DNA of 64,000 bases from Actinophytocola sp035995025 (GTDB lineage Bacteria > Actinomycetota > Actinomycetes > Mycobacteriales > Pseudonocardiaceae). The DNA is taken from NCBI GenBank assembly GCA_035995025.1, contig DASYKY010000124.1, forward strand, positions 40,833 to 104,832, given 5' to 3'. Shown here piece after piece: positions 8,188-18,208 of this stretch. Position numbers and translations under genes: made by a program. Within the stretch, counting starts at the first letter, position 1. Each line of letters opens with the position of its first letter. The notes beneath the pieces are model-generated. The model had not been told where the DNA came from and ran no database searches. It worked only from the letters and a program-made list of their open reading frames with translations.

Positions 8188-9114
8188 GCAGTCGGCCAGC
8201 AACCGCCGCAGCGCCGGCAGTAGCACGCGGTCGGCCGGCAGCCAGTCGACGCTGCCGAGCCGGCCGGTGGTCAGCCAGCGCAGCGCCTGGTGATCGTGCG
8301 GGTGCGGTACCGCGCCGGGCCCAGTCAGCCCGGCGCGGTACACCCGCAGCAGCATTCCCTTGCCCAGCGCCACGTCCGGGCCGATCGGCGCACCGACCCG
8401 CACGTCCACCCCCAGCTCCTCCAGGCACTCGCGGCGCACGGCGTCCACATCGGACTCGCCCGGCTCGACCCGGCCGCCGGGCAGCTCCCACCGCCCGGCC
8501 ACGGCGGCCGGGTACGCACGTTGCTGGGCGAGCACCGTTCTGTCGCGCACGATCGCGGTGCCCACCACGACCCTCGCGTCGGTCAGTGTCTCGGCTCGCT
8601 CGCGGATTCGGTCCACAGTGGACGTCAGCAGGGCGAGCAGGCGGCGGCGCAGCACCATGCCCAGCGCTGCCGTCCGCGCCGCGGCGGTGGCCGTGACCAG
8701 CACCCCGGCTCCGGTCGGCGCGAGCCGGACGAGCAGCCGGACCGGCGGACCGCCGAGCGGCACCAGGAGCAGCCCGTCCACGGTGAGCTCCGCGACCCGG
8801 TACCGGCCGCCGGCCACGGTCAGCTCGTCGCCGGGCGCCAGCACGCCGTCGTCCCCGCCGCCGCTCCCGCCCGCGCCGCCGCCGCCCGCGCCGCTTCCGC
8901 CCGCGCCGCCGCTCCCGCGTTCGCTCGCGCCGCCGACCCTCGTGTCGCCGCTCGCGCCGCCGCCGCTGTCGCCGCCCGCGCGTTCGCCCGCGCCGCCGCT
9001 CCCGCCGCGGCCGCTCTTGCCGCCATCGCCCGCGAACAGCGCGCGCTCGGTCAGGGCCGCCGACACCACCCGCGATGGCGCGTCGACCAGCAGGGTCGTC
9101 CGCAGCAGTCTCAT
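8170..9114 (-). CDS. Nudix hydrolase with N-terminal extension and Gly-rich insert
   Basis: The C-terminal third is a MutT-type Nudix domain: 'RWELPGGRVEPGESDVDAVR' then 'RECLEELGV' gives the full G-x5-E-x7-RE-x2-EE-x-G box, so pyrophosphohydrolase activity on nucleotide-type substrates is expected. The N-terminus (MRLLRTTLLVDAPSRVVSAAL) resembles SRPBCC-type folds. Between them, residues about 33-90 are almost pure Gly/Ser/Ala with a few Arg, a low-complexity insert. 314 aa in total. The ATG overlaps the kinase stop (ATGA), so it is the third gene of the response regulator-kinase operon. Its 3' end overlaps trpS by 18 bp on the other strand. Confidence 0.85.
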   Translation of the reverse strand: MRLLRTTLLVDAPSRVVSAALTERALFAGDGGKSGRGGSGGAGERAGGDSGGGASGDTRVGGASERGSGGAGGSGAGGGGAGGSGGGDDGVLAPGDELTVAGGRYRVAELTVDGLLLVPLGGPPVRLLVRLAPTGAGVLVTATAAARTAALGMVLRRRLLALLTSTVDRIRERAETLTDARVVVGTAIVRDRTVLAQQRAYPAAVAGRWELPGGRVEPGESDVDAVRRECLEELGVDVRVGAPIGPDVALGKGMLLRVYRAGLTGPGAVPHPHDHQALRWLTTGRLGSVDWLPADRVLLPALRRLLADCSADTG

Positions 9115-10460
9115 GTCTGGAGCTCCCGCCACCGCACCTGGAACCGCGCCCCGCCCTCCGGCGACTCGCCGACCTCGACCGTGCCGCCCCGCCGCCGCAC
9201 CACCTCGGCCACGAGCGCCAGCCCGAGCCCCGAGCCGCCCGAGATCCGCGCGCGGTCGTCCTGCACCCGGTAGAACCGGTCGAACACCCGCGCCCGGTGC
9301 TCCTCGGCGACCCCGTGCCCGTCGTCGTCGACGACCAGCCACACCGACTTCGCCCGCGGCAGCGCGGTGACCGTGATCTTCGCCCGCGCGTGCCGGGCCG
9401 CGTTGCGCAGCAGGTTGTCCAGCACCAGGTCCACCTCCGCGGCCGCGGCGGACACCCAGCACGGCCCGCTCGGCGCGCTCACCGACACGACCGGCCCGGC
9501 GTCGCCCAGCCGCACCATCGCCTCGCGGGCGGCCGCGACCACGTCGACCGGCTCGGCCGCCGGCATTTCGCCGGCGTCCGAGCGGGCCAGCGTCAGCAGC
9601 CCTTCGACCAAAGTGGACAGTCGCTCGGACTCGTGCACCACCTCGGCCAGGACCTCGTGCGCCAGCCCGGGATCCGGGTTCGCGACCGCCACCTCGGCCT
9701 GGACCCGGATGGACGCCACCGGCGAGCGCAGCTCGTGCGCGGCGTCCCCGGTGAATCGGCGCAGCCGGTCGCTCGCGTCGTCGCGCCGGGCCAGCAGGCC
9801 GTTCAGCGCCGCCGCCAGCGAGCGCAGCTCGTCGTGCGCGCTCGGCAGCGGCAGCCGCTTGCCGGGCGGCAGCCGGGTGGCCGCGCTGCGCAGCCGCTCC
9901 ACCGGGCGCAGCGACGAGCGCACCGCGAGCCACGTGGCGATGCCGACCGCCGCGGAGCCGAGCAGCGCCGCGCCCACGAGCCAGCTCAGCGCCCGCTGCT
10001 GCGCGGCGAAGTACCCGGTCAGCGTGGTGCCGACGACCACCAGCCGCTGCGTGCCGTCCGGCGCGGTGGCGACCGTGCCGAGCCAGCGTTCCGGCGGGTC
10101 CTCGTCCAGCCGCAGCACCGGCGTGCCGGCCTTGAGCGTGTCCACGTCGTCGCGGTTCAGCGGCGACGGGCCGAGGCCGTCGGTCGGCGAGCCCGCCGTG
10201 TCCAGCACCCGCGCGCGCACGCCGGCCGGGGTGTCCACCGGCGCGCCGCCCTCGTGCACATGTGTCACCGCGGTGGCCAGGATGGACCGCAGCTGCGCGT
10301 CCGCCGAGCTGACCAGCAGCGGACCGATCAGCCTGCTCGTCTGCACGGCAAGCAGCAGAAGTACGACCAGGGTCACCGCGGTCGTGACGCTCGAGATCCG
10401 GAACCGCAGCGTCCGCCGCAGCCACAGCTGCCCCGCGATCCCCCCGAGGGCTCCGCTCAA
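9111..10460 (-). CDS. Two-component sensor histidine kinase
   Basis: Membrane sensor kinase of 449 aa. Order: TM1 (SSVTTAVTLVVLLLLAV), an extracytoplasmic sensing region of about 110 residues, TM2 (LSWLVGAALLGSAAVGIATWL), a HAMP linker, HisKA with 'GDAAHELRSPVASI' (phospho-His), and HATPase_c with N box 'DNLLRNAARHA', G1 'DDDGHGV' and G2 'GGSGLGLALV'. The start is uncertain: the TTG at 10460 overlaps the regulator stop (TTGA), which suits translational coupling. It ends overlapping the Nudix start. Its partner is the response regulator upstream. Confidence 0.9.
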   Translation of the reverse strand: MSGALGGIAGQLWLRRTLRFRISSVTTAVTLVVLLLLAVQTSRLIGPLLVSSADAQLRSILATAVTHVHEGGAPVDTPAGVRARVLDTAGSPTDGLGPSPLNRDDVDTLKAGTPVLRLDEDPPERWLGTVATAPDGTQRLVVVGTTLTGYFAAQQRALSWLVGAALLGSAAVGIATWLAVRSSLRPVERLRSAATRLPPGKRLPLPSAHDELRSLAAALNGLLARRDDASDRLRRFTGDAAHELRSPVASIRVQAEVAVANPDPGLAHEVLAEVVHESERLSTLVEGLLTLARSDAGEMPAAEPVDVVAAAREAMVRLGDAGPVVSVSAPSGPCWVSAAAAEVDLVLDNLLRNAARHARAKITVTALPRAKSVWLVVDDDGHGVAEEHRARVFDRFYRVQDDRARISGGSGLGLALVAEVVRRRGGTVEVGESPEGGARFQVRWRELQT

Positions 10461-11173
10461 TGGCCCCGACCGGGTTCCAGCACCGCGTCCAGCTCGCTGC
10501 TCGACGCCACGTATCCGTGTCCTCGCACGGTACGCACGATCCCACCCGCGCCCGCGGCGTCCAACTTGCGGCGCAGGTAGCCCACGTAGACCTCGACGGC
10601 GTTGCGCGTGGCGGCCAGCTCGTCGCCCCATACGGTGCGTAAGAGCTCGTCCTTCGTGACGACCGTGCCCGCGCGGCCCACGAGCACCTCGAGCACCGCG
10701 AACTCGCGCGGCGACAGCGCGACCGCCGAACCCGCGAACCGGACCTCGCGCATCGCGCGGTCCACCACCAGCTCGCCCACCCGCAGCCGCCGGTCGGCCC
10801 CCTCGGCGAGCCCGCGCCGCAGGACCGCGCGCACCTGCGCCACCAGCACCACGAACGAGAACGGCTTCACCAGGTACCCGTCGGCGCCCAGGTCGAGGCC
10901 GTCGGCCTGGTCGATCTCGCCGTCCTTGGCCGACACGAGCAGCACCGGCGTGCTGATGCCCTCCGCACGTAACTGCTGCAGGACCCGGTAGCCGGACAGA
11001 CCCGGCAACATGATGTCGAGCAGGATCACGTCGAAGGCTCCGGTGCGCGCGATGTCCAGCGCGCCGGGGCCGTCCGCGGCGACGACGACCTCCATGCCCT
11101 CGGCGGAGAGGCCGCGCTGCAGCGCCCTGCGCACCCCGAGTTCGTCGTCCACAACCAGCACACGCGGTTTCAT
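10457..11173 (-). CDS. OmpR/PhoB-family response regulator (MprA-like in context)
   Basis: A 238-aa DNA-binding regulator. The receiver domain has the acidic pair DDE, phospho-Asp in LLDIMLPG and the conserved Lys in LVKPF. The C-terminal winged helix ends 'AVEVYVGYLRRKLDAAG...VRTVRGHGYVA'. The ATG at 11173 (MKPRVLVVDD) gives a canonical N-terminus. First gene of a three-gene operon with 4-bp overlaps. The promoter region carries two pairs of 11-bp-phased CTCTCAG boxes, the phasing expected for OmpR-family dimers. The same word is repeated upstream of sigE in this window, so autoregulation and control of sigE are proposed, as described for MprA of mycobacteria. True orthology to MprA is not shown. 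Confidence 0.9.
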   Translation of the reverse strand: MKPRVLVVDDELGVRRALQRGLSAEGMEVVVAADGPGALDIARTGAFDVILLDIMLPGLSGYRVLQQLRAEGISTPVLLVSAKDGEIDQADGLDLGADGYLVKPFSFVVLVAQVRAVLRRGLAEGADRRLRVGELVVDRAMREVRFAGSAVALSPREFAVLEVLVGRAGTVVTKDELLRTVWGDELAATRNAVEVYVGYLRRKLDAAGAGGIVRTVRGHGYVASSSELDAVLEPGRGH

Positions 11174-11214
11174 GGTGCCCAGCATGCCGCTACCCACCGA
11201 CAGAGCGGGGGTGG

Positions 11215-11262
11215 CTCTCAGCCAACTCTCAGCTCGCGCCGTCACTCTCAGCGTCATCTCAG
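11215..11262. promoter_or_regulatory. Four CTCTCAG-type boxes in two 11-bp-phased pairs
   Basis: CTCTCAG occurs at 11215-11221, 11226-11232 and 11245-11251, with ATCTCAG at 11256-11262. Start-to-start spacing is 11, 19 and 11 bp, so there are two head-to-tail pairs. They sit between the response regulator (start 11173, minus) and the LolA-like gene (start 11326, plus). This is the expected form of an OmpR-family operator and probably serves both promoters. Confidence 0.65.
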
Positions 11263-11325
11263 TCGCCGTAGTGCAACCTCGAAGTCACGGGACAGGATTC
11301 CCCGGAGCTGATTGAGGGGTACGTG

Positions 11326-12387
11326 ATGAATTCGAAGAAGACCGCGCTCTCGTTCGCGGCGGTGGGCACCGTCGCGGGCGTGGCCGGCCTCGTGTTTCTG
11401 GCCACGCCGGCCGGGGCAGGGGAGGCCCCGCCGGCGTTGCCGCCGATCAGCGCCGACAAGCTGGTGGCGTCGGTGCTGAGCTCCAACGTGCCGGCGCTCG
11501 GCGGCGCCGTCCAGCTGGAGAACAACCTCGGCCTGCCGATCCCCGGCCTGCCGGGCGCCATGGGCGGCGGCGGCGACATCCGTGTCTACACCGACGGCCA
11601 CGGCCGCGGCCACATCTCGTTACCCACCCGTGGCGGCGAGACCACGGTGGTCGACGACGGCACCACGGTGTGGATGTGGAACTCGCAGGAGAAGTCCGTG
11701 CTGAAGATGCCGAACGAGAAGGGCGTTCACAGGACGCCGCTCGAGAGCAAGTTCGCCGACCCGGCCGCGGCCGCACGCGACCTGGTGAACGCGATGCAGG
11801 AGGACAGCACGGTCGAGGTCGACGGCACGGCGCGCGTCGCCGACCGGCCGGTGTACCAGCTGGTGCTGGCGCCCAAGCCGAGCGAGCGCACGCTGCTGCG
11901 GGAGATCCGGGTGTCCGTCGACTCGCAGACCCGGGTGCCGCTGCAGCTGGAGGTGCTCGCGAACGGCCAGTCCGACCCGGCGCTGAAGATCGGCTTCACG
12001 GAGTTCGACAGTGGCGCGCAGGACCCGAGCCTGTTCAAGTTCACCCCGCCCGAGGGCGCCAAGGTGACCGAGCGCAAGCCCGACGAGAAGCTCGCCGGCA
12101 AGTCGCCGGACCAGCTGCTCTCGCAGCTGGACCTGAAGACGGTCGGCCGCGGCTGGGACACCGTGCTCACCGGCACGCTGCCGAAGGACGCGCTCTCGAT
12201 GCCGGGTGAGAAGGGCCAGGACACCGCGATGCAGCTGCTGGGCAGCATCGGCAAGGAGGTCCACGGGGCGTTCGGCACCGGCTGGATCATCACCACCAAG
12301 GTGGGCACCGCGCTGATCACCGAGGACGGCCGGGTGGCGCTCGGCGCCGTGCCGGAGCAGGTCGTCATCCGGGCGCTGAGTGAGTGA
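11326..12387 (+). CDS. Secreted LolA-like/DUF2092-type protein
   Basis: An exported protein of 353 aa with a signal peptide (MNSKKTALSFAAVGTVAGVAGLVFLATPAGAG). The mature part resembles LolA/LolB-fold or sigma-regulatory-like proteins: 'DIRVYTDGHGRGHISLPTRGGETTVVDDGTTVWMWNSQEKSV' in the family order (strands enclosing a possible lipid pocket), then 'PVYQLVLAPK' and 'SVDSQTRVPLQLEVLA'. It may carry or sense lipids at the outer face of the membrane; the exact role is unknown. GAGGGG lies 6-7 nt before ATG 11326. Its stop overlaps the next GTG (GTGA), so it forms an operon with the ABC exporter, and its promoter region holds the CTCTCAG boxes. Confidence 0.8.
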   Translation: MNSKKTALSFAAVGTVAGVAGLVFLATPAGAGEAPPALPPISADKLVASVLSSNVPALGGAVQLENNLGLPIPGLPGAMGGGGDIRVYTDGHGRGHISLPTRGGETTVVDDGTTVWMWNSQEKSVLKMPNEKGVHRTPLESKFADPAAAARDLVNAMQEDSTVEVDGTARVADRPVYQLVLAPKPSERTLLREIRVSVDSQTRVPLQLEVLANGQSDPALKIGFTEFDSGAQDPSLFKFTPPEGAKVTERKPDEKLAGKSPDQLLSQLDLKTVGRGWDTVLTGTLPKDALSMPGEKGQDTAMQLLGSIGKEVHGAFGTGWIITTKVGTALITEDGRVALGAVPEQVVIRALSE

Positions 12388-13424
12388 CTAGCGTGACCGG
12401 CATGGTTATCGGGGAATCGGAGGCCCCCGCGGCATCGACCGCGGGGGCCCCCGCCCGCCTGGCTGCCCGGACCCGCAACCTGCGCAAGGTGTACGGCCGG
12501 ACGGTGGCGGTCGATCACGTCGACCTGGACGTGCCGGTGGGGTCGGTGCTGGGCATGCTGGGCCCGAACGGCTCCGGCAAGACCACGACGATCCGCATGC
12601 TGCTGGGCCTGGTCACGCCGACCGCGGGCGCGGTCGAGCTGCTGGGCCACCAGTTACCGGCGCGCCTCGGCTACGCGCTGCCGGAGGTGGGCGCGCTCGT
12701 CGAGAGCCCCGGCTTCCACTCGTTCCTGTCCGGCCGCGAGAACCTGATGCGCTGCGCCGCGGCCGAGCCGCACCTGGCCACGGCGGCCATCCCGCGCGCG
12801 GTGGGCGAGGCGCTGGAACGCGTGGGCCTGTCCGCGGCGGCGGGCAGGCGGTACCGGGGGTACTCGCTCGGCATGAAGCAGCGGCTGGGCCTGGCGGCCG
12901 CGCTGCTGCTCCCGCGCAAGCTGGTCGTCCTGGACGAGCCGACGAACGGTCTCGACCCGGCGGGCACCCGCGAGGTCCGCGCCGTGATCGCCGACCTGCA
13001 CGCGGCGGGCACCACGGTGCTCGTGTCGTCCCACCTCCTGGCCGAGGTCGAGGCGACGTGCACCCACGTGGCGGTGCTGCACCAGGGCTCGGTGGTGGCG
13101 CAGGGCGAGCTGGCGGAGCTGCTGGAGGCGGGCAACTCCGGCCTGCTGATCACGACGCCGGACACCGAGCGAGCGGTGAACGCGCTGCGGGACAACAGAA
13201 TGCCGGCCCGCGCCACCCCCGACGGCGTGCGAGTGGACCTGACGGCGACGACGGCCCCGGAGGTAGTGGCCACCCTGGTTCACGCGGAGGTGGCCGTCCA
13301 CGAGGTCCACCGCCAGCGCACGGACCTGGAGGACCTCTTCGCCCGCCTCACCGAACCCGACTCACCGGAGGCGGGCCTGTCCAACGTCGCCACCCAGGTA
13401 CTACCACCGGACAAGCCCGAATGA
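12384..13424 (+). CDS. ABC transporter ATP-binding protein (exporter type)
   Basis: Nucleotide-binding subunit of an ABC-2 exporter. Walker A LGPNGSGKTTTIRML, signature 'YSLGMKQRLGLAAALL' (an LGMKQ variant of LSGGQ usual for this DrrA/NatA-like group), Walker B 'KLVVLDEPTNGLDP' and H-loop 'VLVSSHLL'. 346 aa, with a C-terminal regulatory region after residue 230. GTG start at 12384 overlaps the LolA-like stop; a later ATG at 12402 is possible. The partner permease is the next gene. Likely exports a lipid, peptide or drug; the substrate cannot be read from sequence. Confidence 0.92.
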   Translation: MTSVTGMVIGESEAPAASTAGAPARLAARTRNLRKVYGRTVAVDHVDLDVPVGSVLGMLGPNGSGKTTTIRMLLGLVTPTAGAVELLGHQLPARLGYALPEVGALVESPGFHSFLSGRENLMRCAAAEPHLATAAIPRAVGEALERVGLSAAAGRRYRGYSLGMKQRLGLAAALLLPRKLVVLDEPTNGLDPAGTREVRAVIADLHAAGTTVLVSSHLLAEVEATCTHVAVLHQGSVVAQGELAELLEAGNSGLLITTPDTERAVNALRDNRMPARATPDGVRVDLTATTAPEVVATLVHAEVAVHEVHRQRTDLEDLFARLTEPDSPEAGLSNVATQVLPPDKPE

Positions 13425-13509
13425 CCCGCCCGCCCGCACCCCGCCCCGGGCACCGTCCGGAAACACCACGAGACCACCGCGGGACGAACAACGAGCCGAA
13501 GGCACAGCG

Positions 13510-14379
13510 ATGACCACCGCCGCCCTGTCCGGTCTGGTGACCACCCGCACCAAGGCGCCCATCTTCCGCCTTCTGCGGGCCGAGCTGCGCTTCATGCTCC
13601 GCCGGCCCCGCACGCTGGCCGCGCTGGGTCTGGTGGCGATCGTGCCGGTCATCGCCGGGATCGGGGTGTCGCTCGCCACCAACGCGCCGCAGGGGGGCGG
13701 GCCCGATCAGGCCATCGCCGGGATCGCGGCCATCGTCAAGGGCAACGGGCTCATCCTGCCCGTGTTCGTCCTGCTCCTGTCGATGACGATGCTGCTTCCA
13801 CTCCTGGGCACGATGTGGTCCGCCGACGCGATCGCCGGCGAGGCGGCGGCCGGCGGGCTGCGCAACCTCCTCCTCGCCCCGGTCGGGCGGGCCCGGCTGC
13901 TCGCGGTGAAGGCCTTCGGCATCGCGGTGCTGTGCCTGGTCGCGGTCGTGATCATGGCGGTGCTCGGCGCGGTGGCGGGCATGGCAATCCTCGGCGGCGA
14001 CCAGATGCTCACGCTCTCCGGCTCGACCCTCGGATTCGGGCCGTCGCTCGGGCGGATCGCGCTGCTGGTCGCCCTCGTGACGATCCAGATCTGGGCCGTG
14101 GCGGCGATCGCTCTCGCGATCTCCACCATGACCGACCACTCTCTGATCGTGCTGTCGGTGACCCTCGGCAGCATCATCATCTTCACCGTGCTGACCGCGA
14201 TCCCCGCGCTCGACTGGCTCCACCCCGTGCTGCTGACCACCGGCTTCCCCGACCTGGCCGACGTGGTCCGCGACCCGATGCCCACTGACGCAATGACCGA
14301 CGGCATCCTCCGCGCCGCGTGCTACATCCTGATCGGCTACTCGATAGCCCTGGGCCGCCTGGCCACCCGCGACGGCTGA
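13510..14379 (+). CDS. ABC-2 type transporter permease
   Basis: A 289-aa integral membrane protein with about six hydrophobic segments, for example 'LAALGLVAIVPVIAGIGVSL', 'LILPVFVLLLSMTMLLPLL' and 'LIVLSVTLGSIIIFTVLTAI'. The 'SADAIAGEAAAGGLRNLLLAPVGRARLLAVK' region is the typical ABC-2 cytoplasmic motif that contacts the ATPase. It follows the ATPase gene after an 85-bp gap. The downstream flank is the 17-bp minisatellite. The complex is presumably one ATPase dimer plus a permease homodimer. Confidence 0.9.
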   Translation: MTTAALSGLVTTRTKAPIFRLLRAELRFMLRRPRTLAALGLVAIVPVIAGIGVSLATNAPQGGGPDQAIAGIAAIVKGNGLILPVFVLLLSMTMLLPLLGTMWSADAIAGEAAAGGLRNLLLAPVGRARLLAVKAFGIAVLCLVAVVIMAVLGAVAGMAILGGDQMLTLSGSTLGFGPSLGRIALLVALVTIQIWAVAAIALAISTMTDHSLIVLSVTLGSIIIFTVLTAIPALDWLHPVLLTTGFPDLADVVRDPMPTDAMTDGILRAACYILIGYSIALGRLATRDG

Positions 14380-14399
14380 ACCACCCGGAACGACGGGCG

Positions 14400-15491
14400 A
14401 CTCGGCCGAGCCACGCTTGATGACCGGACAGCTCGGGCGGCCGGGCGACCCGGGCGGCCCGGGAGCCCTGGCCACGTCGGACAGCCGATTCACTCGGGAC
14501 GGCAGAGCAACCCGGGCCATCGTGGACGATCAAGCCACTCAAGACGGCCGGACCACCCGGAACAGCCGGGCCGTTCGGGGCGGTCGGTCATCCGGATGGC
14601 CTGCCACTCAGGGCGGCCGGGCGACCGTGGGCAGCCGAGCTGTTCAGGATCGCGGGGCTCCTCGAGCCGGCCGAGCCACCGGAACAGAGAGCCGACTCAG
14701 GACGGCCGAGCCGCTCAGCACGACCGAGCCCCGGGACGGCCGAGCCACTCAAGACAGCCGAGCCATCCCAGGACAGCGGGACGACTCGAGCCGTCCGAGC
14801 CACGGGAAGAGCGGGCCGACTCGGGACGGCTCAGCCACTGAGGAAGCCGGGCCACTCGGGAATGGCGAGTCGCTCGGGACGGCCGGCCACCTGGGCGGCC
14901 GAGCCATTCCAGGACCGAGCCGCCCGGACAACCGAGTCACTCAAGACCTCGAGCCATCCCTGGATAACCGGGCCATCCGGAGAACCGAGCCACCCGGACA
15001 ACCGGGTCGCCCGGACAACCGAGTCACTCGAGACCTCGAGCTATCCGTGGACAACCGGGCCACCCGGAGAACCGGGCCACCCGGAGAACCGAGTCACTCG
15101 AGACCCCGAGTCACTCGAGACCTCGAGCCATCCCCGGAGAACCGAGCCGCCCGGAGAACCGGGCCGCCCGCACAACCGGGCCACCCGCACAACCGGGCCA
15201 CCCGCACAACCGAGCCACCCGGAGAACCGAGCCACTCGAGACCCCGAGTCACTCGAGACCTCGAGCTATCCCTGGACAACCGGGCCACCCGGACAACCGA
15301 GCCATTCCTGGAGAACCGAGCCGCCCGGAGAACCGGGCCACCCGGAGAACCGGGCCACCCTGATCGCCGAGCCACCCTGATCGCCGAGCCACCCGGAGAA
15401 CCGGGCCACCCTGATCGCCGGGCACCCGGACAACCGAGCCACTCAAGACCCCGAGCCATTCCCGGGTAGCCGAGCCGCCCGGAGAACCGAG

Positions 15492-15495
<4 letters not shown>
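14400..15495. repeat. 17-bp minisatellite array between convergent genes
   Basis: About 1.1 kb of head-to-tail degenerate 17-bp units such as GAGCCACCCGGAGAACC, GGGCCACCCGGAGAACC, GGGCCGCCCGCACAACC and GAGTCACTCGAGACCTC. Order is clearest from about 14930 to 15480, with neighbouring units often identical. From 14400 to about 14900 units are strongly diverged but the rhythm and CCGAGCCACTC-type words persist. The unit is not a multiple of three and all frames stay open because units lack stop triplets, so a 350-codon frame here is treated as an artefact. Flanked by the ends of the ABC permease and of thiQ. Confidence 0.85.
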
Positions 15496-16615
<1,120 letters not shown>

Positions 16616-16616
<1 letters not shown>

Positions 16617-18208
16617 CAGAACTCCCCGACCGCCGCGCGGCCCGGCAACCGCACCGACTCGACGACCGCCACCGCGGCGACCGTGACCACGATCAGCAGC
16701 GTGCACGCCGCGTACGCCATCTGGTTGTTCAGCTCACCCGGCCGGGACAGCAGCCGCGCGATCGCCACCGGCAGCGTCGCCGTGTCGGGACGTGCCAGAA
16801 AACTCGTCGCGCCGAACTCACCCAGCGCCACGACATAGCCGAACGCGAACGCGGTCAGCAGCGAGCGGCCCGCGAGCGCCACGTCGACCTCCCGCCACAC
16901 CCGAAGCGGCGACGCGCCGAGCGACGACGCCGCCTGCCGCAGCCGCACGTCGATCGAGCGCAGCACCGGCAGCAGCAGCCGGATCACCAGCGGCGTCACC
17001 ACCAGCGCCTGCGCCAGCGGCACCAGCTCCGGCGACGTGCGCAGGTCACCCGGCAGCAGGTTCAGCGTCACCAGGTACCCGAAGCCGACCGTCACCGCCG
17101 ACACGCCAAGCGGCAGCATCAGCGCCGTGTCCATCGTCTCCACCACGCCGCGGCGCACCCGGGACCGCGACAACGACACCAGCACCACGCTCGCGAGCGT
17201 GCCCAGCGTGACCGCCAGCACCGTCGCGTCCGTCGCCGCGCGCACCGAGTTCATCGCGGCGTCCACACCGGACACCTGCAGCGAGCCTGCGTACCCGGTG
17301 CCGCCCAGCGCCCGGTAGCCGGCGAACCGCCCGCCCAGCGAGCGCGACACCAGCACCACGATCGGCACCAGCAGCAATGCCACCACCGCGAGCGCCACCC
17401 CGACGACCACCCACTCGCCGCCGCCCGGGCGCCGCGCCACGGACGCGGGCGCGCGCAGCCGCAGCGCGGTCTCCCGCCGCCGCCGCGCGACCGCCCCGAC
17501 GGTCAGCGCCGCGACCACGGCCAGCACCTGCAACAGCGACAGCGCGGCCGCGCCGGGCAGGTCCAGCAGCTCCACCGTCCGCAGGTAGATCTCCGTCTCC
17601 AGCGTGCGGTACCGCGACCCGCCAAGGATCAGCACGACGCCGAAGCTGGTGGCGCAGAACAGGAACACGACCGCCGCGGCCGAGCTGATCGCCGGTGCCA
17701 GCGCGGGCAGCGTCACCAACCGGAACGCCCGCAGCGGCGACGCGCCCAGCGACCGCGCCGCGTCCGTGGCGCGCCGGTCCAGGTGCGACCACAGCCCGGC
17801 GACCGTGCGCGCCACGACCGCCACGTTGAAGAAGCTGTTCGCCAGCACGATCGCCGGCACCCCGCCGTCCGGCAGCAGGGTGCGGAACGCGAGCCCCACC
17901 ACCACCGTCGGCAGGACGAACGGCACCAGGATCACCACGCGCACGAGCCCCAGGCCCGGCAGCGACGTCCGCGCCAGCAGGTAGGCCACCGGCAGGCCCG
18001 CGGCCAGCGCCACGGCGGTCGACGCGGCCGCCTGTCCCACGGTGAACCCGACCAGCCGCCACGTCTGTGAGTCGGCCAGCACGGGCAGCACGCCGCCCTC
18101 GCCGATGCCCAGCCGCAGGATCGCCACGACCGGCCAGACGAAGAAGACCGCGAGAAAACCCAGCGGTACCAGCGCGAGAAGCGCTAGCCCTGGACGAGCC
18201 CGCGCCAC
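16616..18208 (-). CDS. thiP: Thiamine ABC transporter permease (fused two-domain type)
   Basis: Inner-membrane channel with two homologous halves of about six helices each. Each half carries an EAA loop: 'ATDAARSLGASPLRAFRLVTLP' in the first and 'LRQAASSLGASPLRVWREVDV' in the second, as in ThiP/FbpB-type single-chain permeases. About 530 aa, normal for the family. Start uncertain: GTG 18208 is used, with GTG 18220 as an alternative; both overlap the end of thiB, implying translational coupling. Middle gene of thiB-thiP-thiQ. Confidence 0.9.

Noticed and set aside
9114..10545. N-terminal extension of the Nudix protein to 791 aa
   Set aside because: The extension runs out of frame through the histidine kinase gene; the ATG at 9114 overlapping the kinase stop fits operon layout.
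14417..15469. 350-codon open frame across the 17-bp repeats
   Set aside because: All frames are open because repeat units lack stop triplets; composition follows the repeat, no ribosome site or known domain is seen.
14930..15480. CRISPR array
   Set aside because: Units are 17 bp, contiguous and degenerate, with no unique spacers and no cas genes.
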